A stretch of DNA of 64,000 nucleotides from Daucus carota subsp. sativus (Eukaryota; Streptophyta; Magnoliopsida; Apiales; Apiaceae): NCBI RefSeq assembly GCF_001625215.2, contig NC_030382.2, positions 47,271,364 through 47,335,363 of the forward strand, in the 5' to 3' direction. The notes under the pieces are model-generated. The model worked only from the letters and a program-made list of their open reading frames with translations. It was not told the DNA's origin and ran no database searches. Shown here in pieces: positions 21,571-33,133 of the stretch. Each line of letters starts with the position of its first letter. The stretch's first letter is position 1. Position numbers and translations under genes: made by a program.

Positions 21571-23831
21571 ATGTTAAACCACACCTTATCTCAGCCATCA
21601 TCTACTTCAGGGTTTAGCAGCATCTTAAACCCTAACCATCTCCACACTAAACTATCATCTCACCTCCACTACTCTTTCTCCTTAAACCCTAAAAAATCCA
21701 AAACCCCATTTCCCAATAAGCTCTCTGTCAATAGATCCCCACACTTTGAGCACTTTCACCATCAAAACAACAATTTCACTGCTACTAAATCATCTTTATC
21801 TCCACCAGGTATGCAATTTCTTACCCCATCTTATGTATATATGTTTATGTTAGCAGAGTATTGTATTGACAACTCCTTGAAAAGTTGAATTATGAGTTGA
21901 AAATGTGTAATGGTTTGAGTTTTTTTCTATTTTAGCTACTGGGTCAGCATCACCAAGGTTCTTTGTCGGGCATTCGATATACAAAGGGAAGGCTGCTCTT
22001 ACTGTCGAGCCTCGGGCTCCCGAATTCGCTCCTCTAGATGTGAGTATCTTTATTGTATGAGTTCTCTTGTTATTTTTTTGCAGCAGTTGTGTTTTTTTTG
22101 ATTGCCTGGGTGTTTGATTTTTTTATAATGTTTTCGGTTGTATAGTCAGGTTCATATAAGTTGTCGAGAGAGGGGTGTGTGTTGCTTCAGTTTGCTCCGG
22201 CAGCTAGTGTTCGTCAATATGATTGGAGTAGAAAGCAGGTGAGTGAAGCTTATCTCTAAATGGTCGCTAGACTTGTTAAGTTATTATTACTTATATTTGC
22301 TATTATTCGTAAGAGTTAATTAGAGGGTTCTTGGTTGTGTATGATAGGAATTATAGAGGTTAGCATTGTATTACAATTTTTTACATATGTTTTGATTATG
22401 ATCGTTTTTCATATGCGTAGGTGTTCTTATTATCGATTACTGAAATTGGAACTCTTATGAGCCTTGGTGCTAAAGATTCATGTGAATTTTTCCATGACCC
22501 CTTTAAAGGAAAAAGGTAATATTTTATCATATTATGAACATTAAGGCTCTGAAAATATCATCACTAATGTTAATTTTCTTTCTTCTGAGAGGTTGTGTCT
22601 ATTACCTCCAGAGTTAAACTTCTACAGTTCACAGAATTTAAATCAACCAAATGCAGGTTTAATGTTTAAAAGTTTTGAAGATGTGATCCATCTGTACTTT
22701 CTTTCTTTCTTCTTTCTTTGTGTATGATGTTGTTAAGAATACAAGCATTGAATGCTTTTGTGATGTTTTCCCTTTATATTCAGGGCCCTGCAGGGATTCA
22801 ATAAGATAAAAGACCAACACTCAGACTTTTTGCAGCTAAAAACTTTAATGAAATGGTTGACCTGTATATTCAAGTCTTGTATTGATCACATTGTTTTGAT
22901 TTTGATGTGGGCCTTATTAGTCTTTGTTTGTGGTTTAGCATTTGTTTGATACTATTAGTAGTAATTATGTTATAAGTCATCAGTTTAAGCAGCCAATAAG
23001 CTGGCTGAGTTAATGACTAAATTCTTTAACATATTCTTTTTCTAAATTAAGCTGGTCATGTCTTAATTCTCGGTATCGGGAACTTCACGTGTATTAATAT
23101 TATGCATCTAAAAGCTTGATAATGATAATTTACTGATTGCGGTGGAAGTTGATATGCTAAACTTAATTTGCTTACTCTTTGCAGCGATGAAGGCAAGGTC
23201 AGGAAGGTGCTGAAAGTAGAGCCCCTTCCAGATGGCTCTGGACACTTCTTTAATCTCAGTAATCCTCTATAATTAAATTCTTTCTTTAAAATTTTCATTT
23301 TTGGTGCAAAAATTGATTTCCTTATTTTAACTTGCTGGATATTCAAGGTGTTCAGAACAAGCTTGCAAACATGGATGAGAGCATTTATATTCCAGTTACC
23401 AGGGCCGAGCTGACTGTTCTTGTATCAGCATTCAATGTATGATTCAACCCTCATTTTTAATATTTCTTGGGAGGATTACTACATAATAAATTTAAAATTA
23501 CTTTGTCTATAATGAGTTCAAGTGTGTGAAAGATAAAACTTAATAAGTTGTTTTTCTTACTTTTTATATCTAAAAGAACCATGAACCACTTGTTTCTGCT
23601 GGTCTAGATGTGCAATAGAGCCCTTCCCTTTGTCATTAGGCAGCCTTGTTGCCCTGCTTTCTCAATTATCACTTTTGCCTCTTTCAGTTACTGAATTGTG
23701 ATATCCTGCAGTTTCTCGTCCCGTACCTTCTTGGTTGGCACGCCTATGCGGATTCCATTAAACCTGATGACTTAACTCGGGGGAACAATGCTAATCCTAG
23801 AGCTGGAGCTGACTTTGAATGGAGCAGATAG
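21571..23831 (+). CDS. WHIRLY single-stranded-DNA-binding protein, plastid-type
   Basis: WHIRLY proteins bind single-stranded DNA as tetramers, guard organelle genomes from illegitimate recombination and also act in nuclear defence transcription (family knowledge). Seven exons were read: 21571-21808, 21936-22039, 22146-22238, 22421-22515, 23185-23258, 23348-23436 and 23712-23831. They stay in phase and give about 270 residues, the normal size. The N-terminal 80 residues are rich in S, P, N, K and H with few acids, as in a plastid transit peptide. The hallmark KGKAALTVEPRAPEF follows, with the KGKAAL DNA-binding motif near residue 93. Later parts include FAPAASVRQYDWSRKQ, SCEFFHDPFKG, VEPLPDGSGHFFNL and FLVPYLLGWHAYADS. 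The tail is acidic and ends DFEWSR. Plastid (WHY1/3-like) rather than mitochondrial (WHY2-like) type is inferred. Confidence 0.93.
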
Positions 23832-25728
23832 TGGCGGATGGTATTCAGTTGTCTCTGGTATAATGGAAGAACCAGGTTCGCTTTGGTCCTTCTTGACTAA
23901 CTTTTTGTAGCAACCCCTTCAATCCTTCCTCGACATTGTGTTTAGACTTGAAGTAATGGGGAGCAAATTTTCAAGAACCTTTAACATGTAATGCAAGCTA
24001 TAGTCTTTAAATTATTAGATCTGGTCTAGTTTATTCACTATTTTCTCTTCACCTTGCAACTTCAAACTAAATGCATGAGCTGTTCACCAATATCGTCTGA
24101 CCAAAACAGATCGTAAACGATAATGACAGTATGATTGACGAGTAAAATTCACTAAACTTTACTCGTCTTTCCCTTCGATCCAGTACTAAAACAAAATAAA
24201 AGTTACTTTTTAATGTTTAATCACAACAAAACCAAAATGAACTATTCTAATTCTGTGGGTTGAATAAAAATTCGAGGTGTAGGGCCCAACTCCGTTCCTT
24301 TCACTGGTTACTCCGACTCCTAGGGTGAGGTTTGGTTTATGCATTAATCGTCAATTCAGGCTTCTGCAGCTCGAACGAGTCTTCTGATTCTTATCATTTA
24401 TCAATTTGTTCAAAGAATCCCCTGTTTGGAAACTGATTGTATCTAGCTGTAGAGAGTTATGCAGAAAGATCATCTGACTGAACCCCCTGGCAGTACCCAA
24501 GGACTGCATGTTGGTTCTTCACTTTGGTTAATTATGAGTGTTTGCTGACCTCAAAACACTCGGGGTATCTTTGACATCCCTTTGAGAAAGCCTTTGAGAA
24601 AGGGGCAGAAATATCATGAAGCAAGAATTCGTTCAAACTCTTGTGGATTTGGTCTCTCCTTGCAAAACTGTTCAATAATTTTCATATGATATCTAAGAGC
24701 TGAGCTGTTGTCTAGTGTTCGTAGGCAGCTAAGCCTTCAGTCAAGCAACATGCACCGCTTTGAACAAATTAGCACATTAGTTTATGATTTGAGTACTAAA
24801 ACATGCAGAAGACACCTTCACCTGTGATCAGGTTCTTTCCTGCTGCAGTGCCTTGCTAAGGTCAAGTAAAATTTAATTCATTCTAATGGCCAAAGCAGCA
24901 TACAAGCTATATAATCTACTATCAATTGTCAACTTCATTACTATATAATACACCATTGCTTGTCCCTTCATCAAATAAAGATCAAGTTGTAAAATATAAT
25001 TGCATTGATCTTTACAAGTCAAAATTCTAACCCCATTTACACATTTTAAATTCACACCTGTCCTATTTTAGAGGGCATGAAACATTAATTACAACATACT
25101 TAATAATCATCTGTTATTACATCTATATAAGCATTGTAGACAAGGTTGAGAGACTTTGACTAATCACAACCTTACTTTTAGTATGATGGCTAATCATTTT
25201 GTTATAGGTTGTCATGTTATGTTAGATTGAATTCATTGACTTATCTTATATTTATAATCATGACACTGCAGATCATACATGGATGTGTAATGACAGCCAC
25301 TTCTCATAATTATATTTGTAGTAGGTTAGATTCATTCCACTAATTACTAAATTATCAACTCTTAGGTTTACTTGTCCACCCAAGTAACCTTATATAATTG
25401 CTGTAACATTTCAAGGTCAATGCAATACTTATAACTCTAAGGTTAGTACAAGTAATTAGTCAATGCATTTGTTTAAGCACATGTATACAAGTTGGATTAG
25501 AGTAAGAACAACTCAGTGTTTGCAATAGCACGAAGGTAATAATGGTCCTCTTTATTTGAGCTGGCAGAACCCAACTTGTCATTTTGTGTTCTTAGATTCT
25601 ATAATGCTATTAACAATAATATTCCGGAGGCTAAAGTCTTTTCCATTCTCTCTGTGGTCAGTTTTGTAAAACTTAAATAATTATTCTTTTAAAAAGTGAA
25701 AGAGGACGGTGTATATACAGCGTTCTGT
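23832..25728. other. Spacer downstream of WHIRLY, nothing recognised
   Basis: The first few hundred bases are probably 3'UTR of the WHIRLY gene. The part around 24350-24860 is less AT-rich than its surroundings but has no long frame on either strand and I did not recognise it. A non-coding transcript cannot be excluded. Confidence 0.5.
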
Positions 25729-25736
25729 ATTCTAAT

Positions 25737-26789
25737 CAGAGGTGATCACGGTCTGATTTAAACCGCAAAATCCGCATAAACCAATCTGATATTAATCCGA
25801 TCCAAACCGAAACCGAAATGAGATTTACGGTTTTGGTTCGATTAATTTAAAAACCCGTGGTTTGTGGGTTGGTTTCGGTAATATATTAAACTAACCCGTT
25901 ATAAAACCGAACCGCGTATTTATATATACTAGCCTTTAACCCGTGCAAAGCACGGACGTGTATATAATTCGTAATTTATTATTTATAATTTAAATTTTAA
26001 CATCAGTTTATTAGTATTTTAGTATTAATATTTTTGACAACAATAACTTTTAAGATTAGAGTTGGAAACAGTTATGTAATGGTTCGTGTTTATATTGAAA
26101 TAGAACTCATTAAAATTAAAAAGAGTTATATGAAGGTTCTTGTTAAAAAAAGATATTCAAAATTGTATATTTATAATTTTATTTATAACATCATTATAAT
26201 TTTTTTAATGAAATAGTATATGATAATGTATTGTTATGAGTGTTTTTAGTATTTGAAACTGTTTAAAAATATAATACTAATAGACTCCACATTTGTAGAC
26301 TTGTAGTACCAAAAGGAGAGTACCAACCAAAAAATATAACTAGAATTTTGGACTACAATACAAATATTTAATATTATATATATACAAAATATTAATTTTT
26401 TAGTTTATACTTGCTGGGTTGTTGTTTAGGTTCCGACCTTATCAATACCAACTACAAGTCATATCAATTCAGTAATTCACGACTTCGATTCAAGTTTATG
26501 CATTTTATTAGACTAAATTTTTTATTTTAATTTAACTATGTGAAATTGTGTAAATGGAGACAAAATGATACTTTATTTTTCAATTTTCAATATTATTCAT
26601 GAATCCTCATTTTTGATTATAAGCCTTAGTCATAAACCGATCAATCCGCTTAACCGAACCATCTAAAACCACACCGCTTGGTTCGGGTTAATTAGTTTGC
26701 GGGTCACGTGTTGGTTTGAGATTTTGAAAAACCGCTAATGTATGGTTTAGTTCCGGTTCTACCTCCAAACCGGACCGCGATCACCCCTA
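25737..26789. mobile_element. Non-autonomous hAT element, 1053 bp, with 8-bp target duplication
   Basis: The termini are CAGAGGTGATCACGGTCTG at the left and, reverse-complemented, TAGGGGTGATCGCGGTCCGG at the right. Inside both ends the sequence is rich in AACCGAA/CCGGTT motifs. The 8-bp direct repeat ATTCTAAT lies exactly outside both ends (25729-25736 and 26790-26797), the size typical of hAT elements. No transposase is present. A Helitron-like end lies within it (25929-25955). Confidence 0.8.
25929..25955 (-). mobile_element. Helitron-like 3' end nested in the hAT element
   Basis: On the minus strand a hairpin CCGTGC-TTT-GCACGG is followed by GTTAAAGG and CTAG before T, a standard Helitron terminus. 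The Helitron would extend to the right inside the hAT element, perhaps to about 26630 where AACCGAA-rich hAT sequence resumes. Its 5' TC end was not found with certainty. Confidence 0.5.
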
Positions 26790-26797
26790 ATTCTAAT

Positions 26798-28333
26798 CTC
26801 TAACGACTTGGAAATTATTTTTATTTTTTTTATATAGGAAATTGAGAATTCAAAGGTATTCTGGAGTATTTGTATTTGTTAGAACATAGTACGCGGAAAA
26901 CTTGACTAATCTATTTAATTGGTAAAAAGTCTAGTTTTGTTTCGGACAATAGTTTATTTTTCCAACTAGATATTTGTCCAGGAGCCCTCGTCTGAAAATG
27001 CGACCAATCTTGTCTTGTTTCGTTATGTATTAATTTTCTAACTATGCTCCGTGGTCTAACATACTTTGAGTGTGAAAGCTGACATAATTTTAAACTAGAT
27101 TATTCAGAATTTATTATATCGATATTATATCAAATTCAGAAAATTAAATTAGAAATAATTATAATGGTACATCAATTGTGAAAATTACATTTTAATTAAT
27201 ACAATTATCTATAAAAAAGAGTTTCAAAACAATTATTTCAATAAACATTTGTCAAAGTATCTAAATAAGCGTGTAAAATGTCAAAGAATATGTAAAAGAA
27301 ATTACATTCTACAAACATTGCAAGAGGTATAATTGATATATCTTTACTGAAAAATATGAAATAAAAATTTATATAAACGAGAAATCATAAAAGAATACTG
27401 TACAAATAGTACTATGATAGAAGAATAGAGAATTAGCGAAAACTAAAAAAATATAAAAAATGATTGCTTATAAAATGAAATTTGCAATATTTGTTTATGT
27501 TGAAGATATCATTCACTTAATAAGAGATTATTTTAGTAAATGATTTTTATATTTTGAGAATTTGACCCAGAAATATATAGATGAAAGAAAAGAATTTGAG
27601 AGCGAAAAGGTAGTTAAATTTGAATTTAAAGATATGATGTATTTGAAAGTTTTGTTAAACTTAAAATGAAAGTTAAAATTAATTGTTTAATATAATATTA
27701 TTTTGATATTAAAATCTCTTTTAAACTTAAATTATAACAATAATTCTATTTACCTAATAAGTCTATTTACCTTGGTACAAATCGGTGGGGCAAGTTAATT
27801 TCAAAAAAAAAAAAAGTAGAAATAAAATTTGACAAGAACGAGTAGAATAATAAATACGGTTGATTGTTATGCAGGCAAGAGGACCCAAACAGGACTGTAA
27901 TTGTAGGTCACCTGCGGTCCCCAATTTATGTACGAATGTTCAACAGATTTGTATTTCCGTTGACTTATTCCGTCGGCTCTCCCTGTGCCTGGGACGTTTC
28001 TTCTCCGAGTCTGTGTGTCAACTAGCTTAGTATCCTATTATTCTTTCCATTTTACGTAAATATATTGAAAAACCTTGGAGGATGAGTAGTAAGCTAAAAA
28101 GACATTTGGTTGGGGTAATAGTTGTTAAGTTGAAACTTCGAATTACATGCCTATCCATATATCTCGCATGCAATTTGTAATCAAGTGTATATTTTTAAAA
28201 CAAAATATAAAGATAAAAAATTCTGATTTCTTAGAAGGGGAAAAAAAAGTCAAACCACTGGATTCCTCGTTATATATGTGTACATACACACAGACATCTA
28301 ACATACATCCTCCCGAACGTCGTCTAGGAAGGC
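26798..28333. other. AT-rich spacer and WRKY promoter region
   Basis: No gene is seen. Near the WRKY gene there is a W-box core (TTGACTT on the minus strand, about 28248-28254) that could serve auto- or cross-regulation by WRKY factors, and another TTGAC-like site near 27958. The rest is AT-rich and unassigned. Confidence 0.45.
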
Positions 28334-28334
28334 C

Positions 28335-28341
28335 TATAAAA
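28335..28341 (+). promoter_or_regulatory. Possible TATA box of the WRKY gene
   Basis: TATAAAA in the context GGCCTATAAAAATT lies 40 bases before the ATG. If it is used the 5'UTR is very short, and an upstream TATATAT near 28269 is an alternative. Confidence 0.35.
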
Positions 28342-28380
28342 ATTTATATATGCAGCAGCTGCTCATACAGCTTGTAATCC

Positions 28381-30810
28381 ATGGCCAGTAATCAAGAAAT
28401 ATGCTCCAACACTAAGGGAGAGACTAATCTATCACTAGAGGCATCCAAGGTACTCCTCTTAAATATTTCTCTCTTTTTGTTAAATTTAAATTATCTATCT
28501 GTTTTGAGCACGATTGAATAGCTCAAGTGATTAAGAGCTTATATTCTGTCGTACCAAGTTTTGGGTTTCCGTTTTAGAATATGGAGAGATGTACTTGGAT
28601 GCAACCTCAGTTTCCATACTGCATCTCCGATCTTGATGATATTATTGTTTTCTAGCTATATCTGTAATTCATGTTGTCAATCTCTTATATTTAGATCAAA
28701 ACTTGAATAATAAATAATTTTTGGTTGATATGATTAATAGAACAAACTGAAGAACAGACCGGGAGAATTAGCTGAAATGGATCAAGTTAGAGAAGAAAAC
28801 GGAAGGCTAAAACTTGTATTGTCGAATATAATGAAAGATTACAAGACTCTGCAACAGCAAATCGATAATATTACTAGGACGGATCATCATCAGCAACAAG
28901 AAGAAGATAATCGCTCATGCGATGACAAAGATGCAGCTGATTCTTCACAGGAAGAAGATGATCATGATGAGCTGGTGAGTCTCAGCCTTGGCAGATCGTC
29001 GTCATTAGAAGCTAAAAATAAGGATCTAGCTGTTCACAAAGTTATCAAAAAAGACGAAGACGGTGATGATGATATGGAACGTGGACTTGCTCTGAGGTTG
29101 GATGGAAGATCGTATGATTTCTCTGGCGATGATGAGATTGCTTCTGGAGTCTCGAGGAATCAAAGCTCCAGAGAAGTCGAAGGGGATGGCGCGAGTGATC
29201 AAACGACGAGGTATCCAAGGAAAGATTCAAAGACGATGTCGACAAGTGGGGATGATGAAAATGTTTTGCAGCAAAGTCCTGCAAAGAAAGCTAGGGTTTC
29301 CGTGCGAGCTATCTGCAGTGGCCCAACGGTTAGTGTAAATCTAAGGAACTAGCCAGCTAGTCTTATATTACATATAGAATTGAGTAACAAATGCATGCGC
29401 CGCAGTTTCTTTACTTGATTATATATTTGTTAATGTTGTATATAGATGAATGATGGGTGTCAATGGAGGAAATATGGACAGAAAAAAGCAAAAGGAAATC
29501 CATGCCCTCGAGCCTATTACCGCTGCACCATGTCGCCCTCATGCCCGGTCAGAAAACATGTATGCTCAATCCATCAACCTCTTCTAAATATATCATTCAA
29601 TTGCAGAAATTTTATTTACCAATGAGATTTGATATGTCACTCAATCCATCAACCTCCGGCTCACAAAATTATTCACATTTTCTACTTTGTGTTAGAATAC
29701 AATATGATCTTGATGAACCCTCCTCCCAAAACCTCGAGGTCGTGAACATGACACTGATATCATGATATCATGTTAAGTGACCAATTCTCCTAAAACCTCA
29801 GGATATAAGGAGGAGGATTTGCCAAGATCATATTATTTTAACATTTTGTATTAATGTCACTGTTGTTAAGCAATCAGCTCATCTGAAATCTTAAGGTGTC
29901 ATGTACATACGAGTAAAGCATGAAATTATCAGAGTTTGATCATGTCGATGTGAAAATGTAGGTGCAAAGATGTCATGAAAACATGTCCGTTCTCATAACA
30001 ACCTACGAAGGAACACACAACCACCAACTTCCACCTGCAGCCACCGCAATGGCATCCACTACAAGCGCAGCCGTTTCCATGCTCAAAGCCTCCTCCTCAA
30101 CCTCCACCTCACAACCAAGCTTCAGCTTCCCCTCCACCACTTCCACCACCATTAACAACACCCCTCCATTCTATTTCCCAAACACAACCCTTTCCACATT
30201 ACAATCACATCCCACAATCACTCTAGACCTCACCACGCCATCCGCCTCCTCTCGTTACAACAACTACTCATCAACCTTTTTCCCAACTCCTCAACCAATA
30301 GCCTATTCCCCTCCTGCATGTCTCAACTTCTCCGCCCCTTCCTTGTCTTCATCTCCGTCTTTCGAGCACTGGAGAAACCACAATGTGCAATCATCTCCAT
30401 CGACTTTTAGTACCACACAACTGCCATTGCCATCTAAGACACCTTTTTATCAACCTTACAGCTATTCCATACCTAATAAAAACACCTCTGATCAAACTCA
30501 ACATCAACCTCAGTTTTCCACAGAGAAAATTGCAGCTGCAACAAAGGAAATCACGTCGAACCCGAGTTTTCAATCTGCCTTGGCGGCTGCCATTTCGTCT
30601 ATAGTTGGAAGGGGTACTGGTGGCTTTGCAGGAAGCATGGAATCGCATTCAGGTGCTGCGTCTGCTTCAAGTCTATTGAATGCTATATCAACAGCAGAGT
30701 CTTCAATTTCTGAGCAAGGTGAGAAGAACCTGAGGTTTGAGTTATCACCATTGGCTTCAAGTAAAGGACCTCTAGCTGGTTTTACCCACCAAGGAGAACA
30801 TAACAAGTGA
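28381..30810 (+). CDS. WRKY transcription factor, group IIb
   Basis: WRKY proteins bind W-boxes (TTGAC) in defence, senescence and nutrient genes. Exons 28381-28449, 28741-29328, 29446-29559 and 29962-30810 keep phase and give about 539 residues. After an N-terminal segment, [18 protein letters not shown] forms the leucine-zipper-like coiled coil of groups IIa/IIb. An acidic region with LVSLSLG and a basic [10 protein letters not shown] nuclear signal follow. The DNA-binding domain has [19 protein letters not shown] at about residue 226, then the zinc ligands of C-x5-C and H-x-H ([16 protein letters not shown]). The intron inside the zinc finger lies before VQRC, the V-type intron position specific for groups IIa/IIb. 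The C-terminal 280 residues are S/T/P-rich with [10 protein letters not shown], as in WRKY6/31/42/47-like proteins. All key residues are present. Confidence 0.95.
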
Positions 30811-31213
30811 TGTATTTGAGATTGTGTAAAAGATTTGGACTATTTTTTACTATTAAAAATATTCGTCGTCGTTGTATATTCCTAGAAAAAGATTATTTGA
30901 TAATTTAGATTTTTATTATCTTTTCATACTTCAAGCATGCATATATTTCTATTATAACTCAGACATATCTGTGTTAGTATAGATGAATTAATTAAGATTT
31001 AGCAAAAATTAAAATTAAGAGAAGCCTGCACATTGGCTGTATATGTAACTAATATTTAATTTTTGACTTAATTAAAGGTTAGCAAAATAAAAATAAAACC
31101 TGTGATATGAAAAATGATAGTCTGATTATTTTTTCTTCAGTTTAGCAGTTAAATTACATCCTCTCCGCCAGAGTAAAAGTCTATTTTTTATTTTTTCGGT
31201 CAGTTTTATTCAA
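30811..31213. other. Spacer downstream of the WRKY gene
   Basis: This is probable 3'UTR followed by AT-rich DNA up to the Helitron at 31214. No gene is recognised. Confidence 0.5.
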
Positions 31214-32235
31214 CTAGTTGAGAATCCGCGCGTTGCGGCGGCTAATATTTATAAAATAAAATAAATTTTATATTATAAACATCTCGATGCAATACCAATA
31301 TTAATTTTTAAAATTGCAAAATTGGACTATAATTCATATGTGAAAAAATGATAATAAGTTTCTACATGTAATTAACGATTTAAAGCACGACGAATCTTAA
31401 TTTTAATTGTGTTTTTTTTTTGAAAAGTTTTGTTCTTGACTAACATTGTCATTAACTTTTCCAAACACTACTTCTTAGACATATACACCACTACCTGCAT
31501 ATAAAAAGCATACGACTATACTGACTGTCAATAAAACAGACCGTAAGCTTGCAAACAACAACAAATACGTCCGACGGCCAAAACAAATATTATAAAAGAA
31601 TCACCAACAAACATATATCATTGTAATTAGGGGTGTGCATTCGGTTAACCGAAACCGAAATTTATTTCGGTTAACCGAAACTGAAATTCTATGAAACCGC
31701 GGTTAAAAAACCGGATAACTGAAAATTGAAAATTTGGCTACCGAAAACCGAACCGAAATATAAATTTCGATTAACCGAACCGAAATTATTTTGGTTATTC
31801 GGTTCGGTTTTCGGTTAACCGAACCGAATGCACACCCTTAACTGTGATATTGAGAGACAGTGTAGGTTGTGTTTAGATGATCCAAAACCCTACAACCTAT
31901 AAGGGTATTTATAGGTGCCGAGAAACTTGTGCGCTACTCTTTTCCATAATCAAATAATCTGAAATAGAATCAGATTAAAAAACTTGCAAGCTACTATATT
32001 CCATAAATAATCTGAAATAAAATCAGACTGATGCTTTCAATTTATTATATTCCATAAATAATCTGAAACAGAATCAGATTAATTTATACCAAGATATATA
32101 CCATATCAATGAATCTGAAACAATTTTTTTTATATCTTTCATCCAAAAATTCTGGAAAATTAGAAAAATAGAACGGAGCTATCTGAGAGGCGCCACCTAC
32201 ACGCCCCTCGCTTCTCCTTTATATAAGTATATTGA
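31214..32235 (-). mobile_element. Non-autonomous Helitron A, about 1.0 kb
   Basis: On the minus strand the element begins TCAATATACTTATATAAAGG followed by GAGAAGCGAGGGGCG. It ends with a hairpin-forming GCCGCCGCAACGCGCGG, then ATTCTCAACTAG and T. The same two ends bound the Helitron at 45357-47399, so the pair defines one family. Inside is a TATA-like CACCTATAAATA followed by a leader-like stretch, also shared by the other copy. No Rep/helicase is encoded. A foldback element lies inside (31630-31838). Confidence 0.82.
31630..31838. mobile_element. AACCGAA-rich foldback MITE nested in Helitron A
   Basis: The left end GGGGTGTGCATTCGGTTAAC pairs with GTTAACCGAACCGAATGCACACCC at the right. The interior consists largely of alternating ACCGAA and TTCGGTT motifs, so the single strand can fold almost along its whole length. 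The flanks on the two sides share TA only. Confidence 0.7.
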
Positions 32236-32641
32236 CTTTTGATTAAATTTTATATTAATTTTGCATAATTCTAGAGATTTCAAAAATAAATTATAAAGAT
32301 ATATGATATTTATATTTTTCAAATTACTTTAATATATATATAAATCACTGTCAAAATTTAAAAAATATATAATTTAAAGAAAAATGGTAATATGGATATT
32401 CAACATCATTAAAGACTAAGTTAAATATGTACTTATGTTTCGACCTTGACTCAAGTATCAGGACAGATACTAATTTGTAAGGCATATAATTATAAAAAAA
32501 AACATAATACAGGTTTCATGGTTTTGAGAGTTAATATGTGAATAAAATTTTAATAAAAAATATATACAGAAGATCAACATTTTATTTTCTGAAAAAAGTG
32601 TATCAACTTAAAATATTTATTACAGAATCAGATTATTGTGG

Positions 32642-32680
32642 ACACGTGTCAGGCGTTCATATCATACGATGATACGTGTC
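32642..32680. promoter_or_regulatory. Pair of ABRE/G-box sites upstream of the CBS gene
   Basis: ACACGTGTC (CACGTG palindrome) at 32642-32650 and TACGTGTC at 32673-32680 lie 31 bases apart and about 0.45 kb before the ATG of the CBS-domain gene. Paired ACGTGTC elements are the known binding sites of ABF/AREB bZIP factors in ABA- and drought-responsive promoters. Use by this gene is an inference. Confidence 0.5.
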
Positions 32681-33133
32681 AAGTTTCTCGAACGGCTGAC
32701 AGATCTCATGACCAGCAGTAGCTATGTCTTGTACTAGTCCTTCTTAGGTGACCCAACACATATGAACACAGGAATTAATTCAGAATAGAGATCTTCCTAA
32801 TTATCTTGCAGGAATCATCTTTCCGGTAAGTGTAAATTTGTATTTCTTGCTTACATCTTGTCCGTTTCTTAATTTCGTTGCAAAAATATTTACCACTGAT
32901 ATTAACCCTTTTAACTAGTAACAAGATTAGCATGAACAAATTTAATCTTCAACTTCACTAAACTAATTCATCAGCCATGAGTGTGGTTAGTGTTCACAAA
33001 CTTGCAAGTTCCTTAGTTTTTATGCATAGTGCAATTCTAAAAGGATTATATATGAAAGGATGTCTATAATGTTAATACTTGAAATTAGCATTCCGATTAG
33101 CTTATTCTCTGGTTTTGTGCTAGGGATATATAT

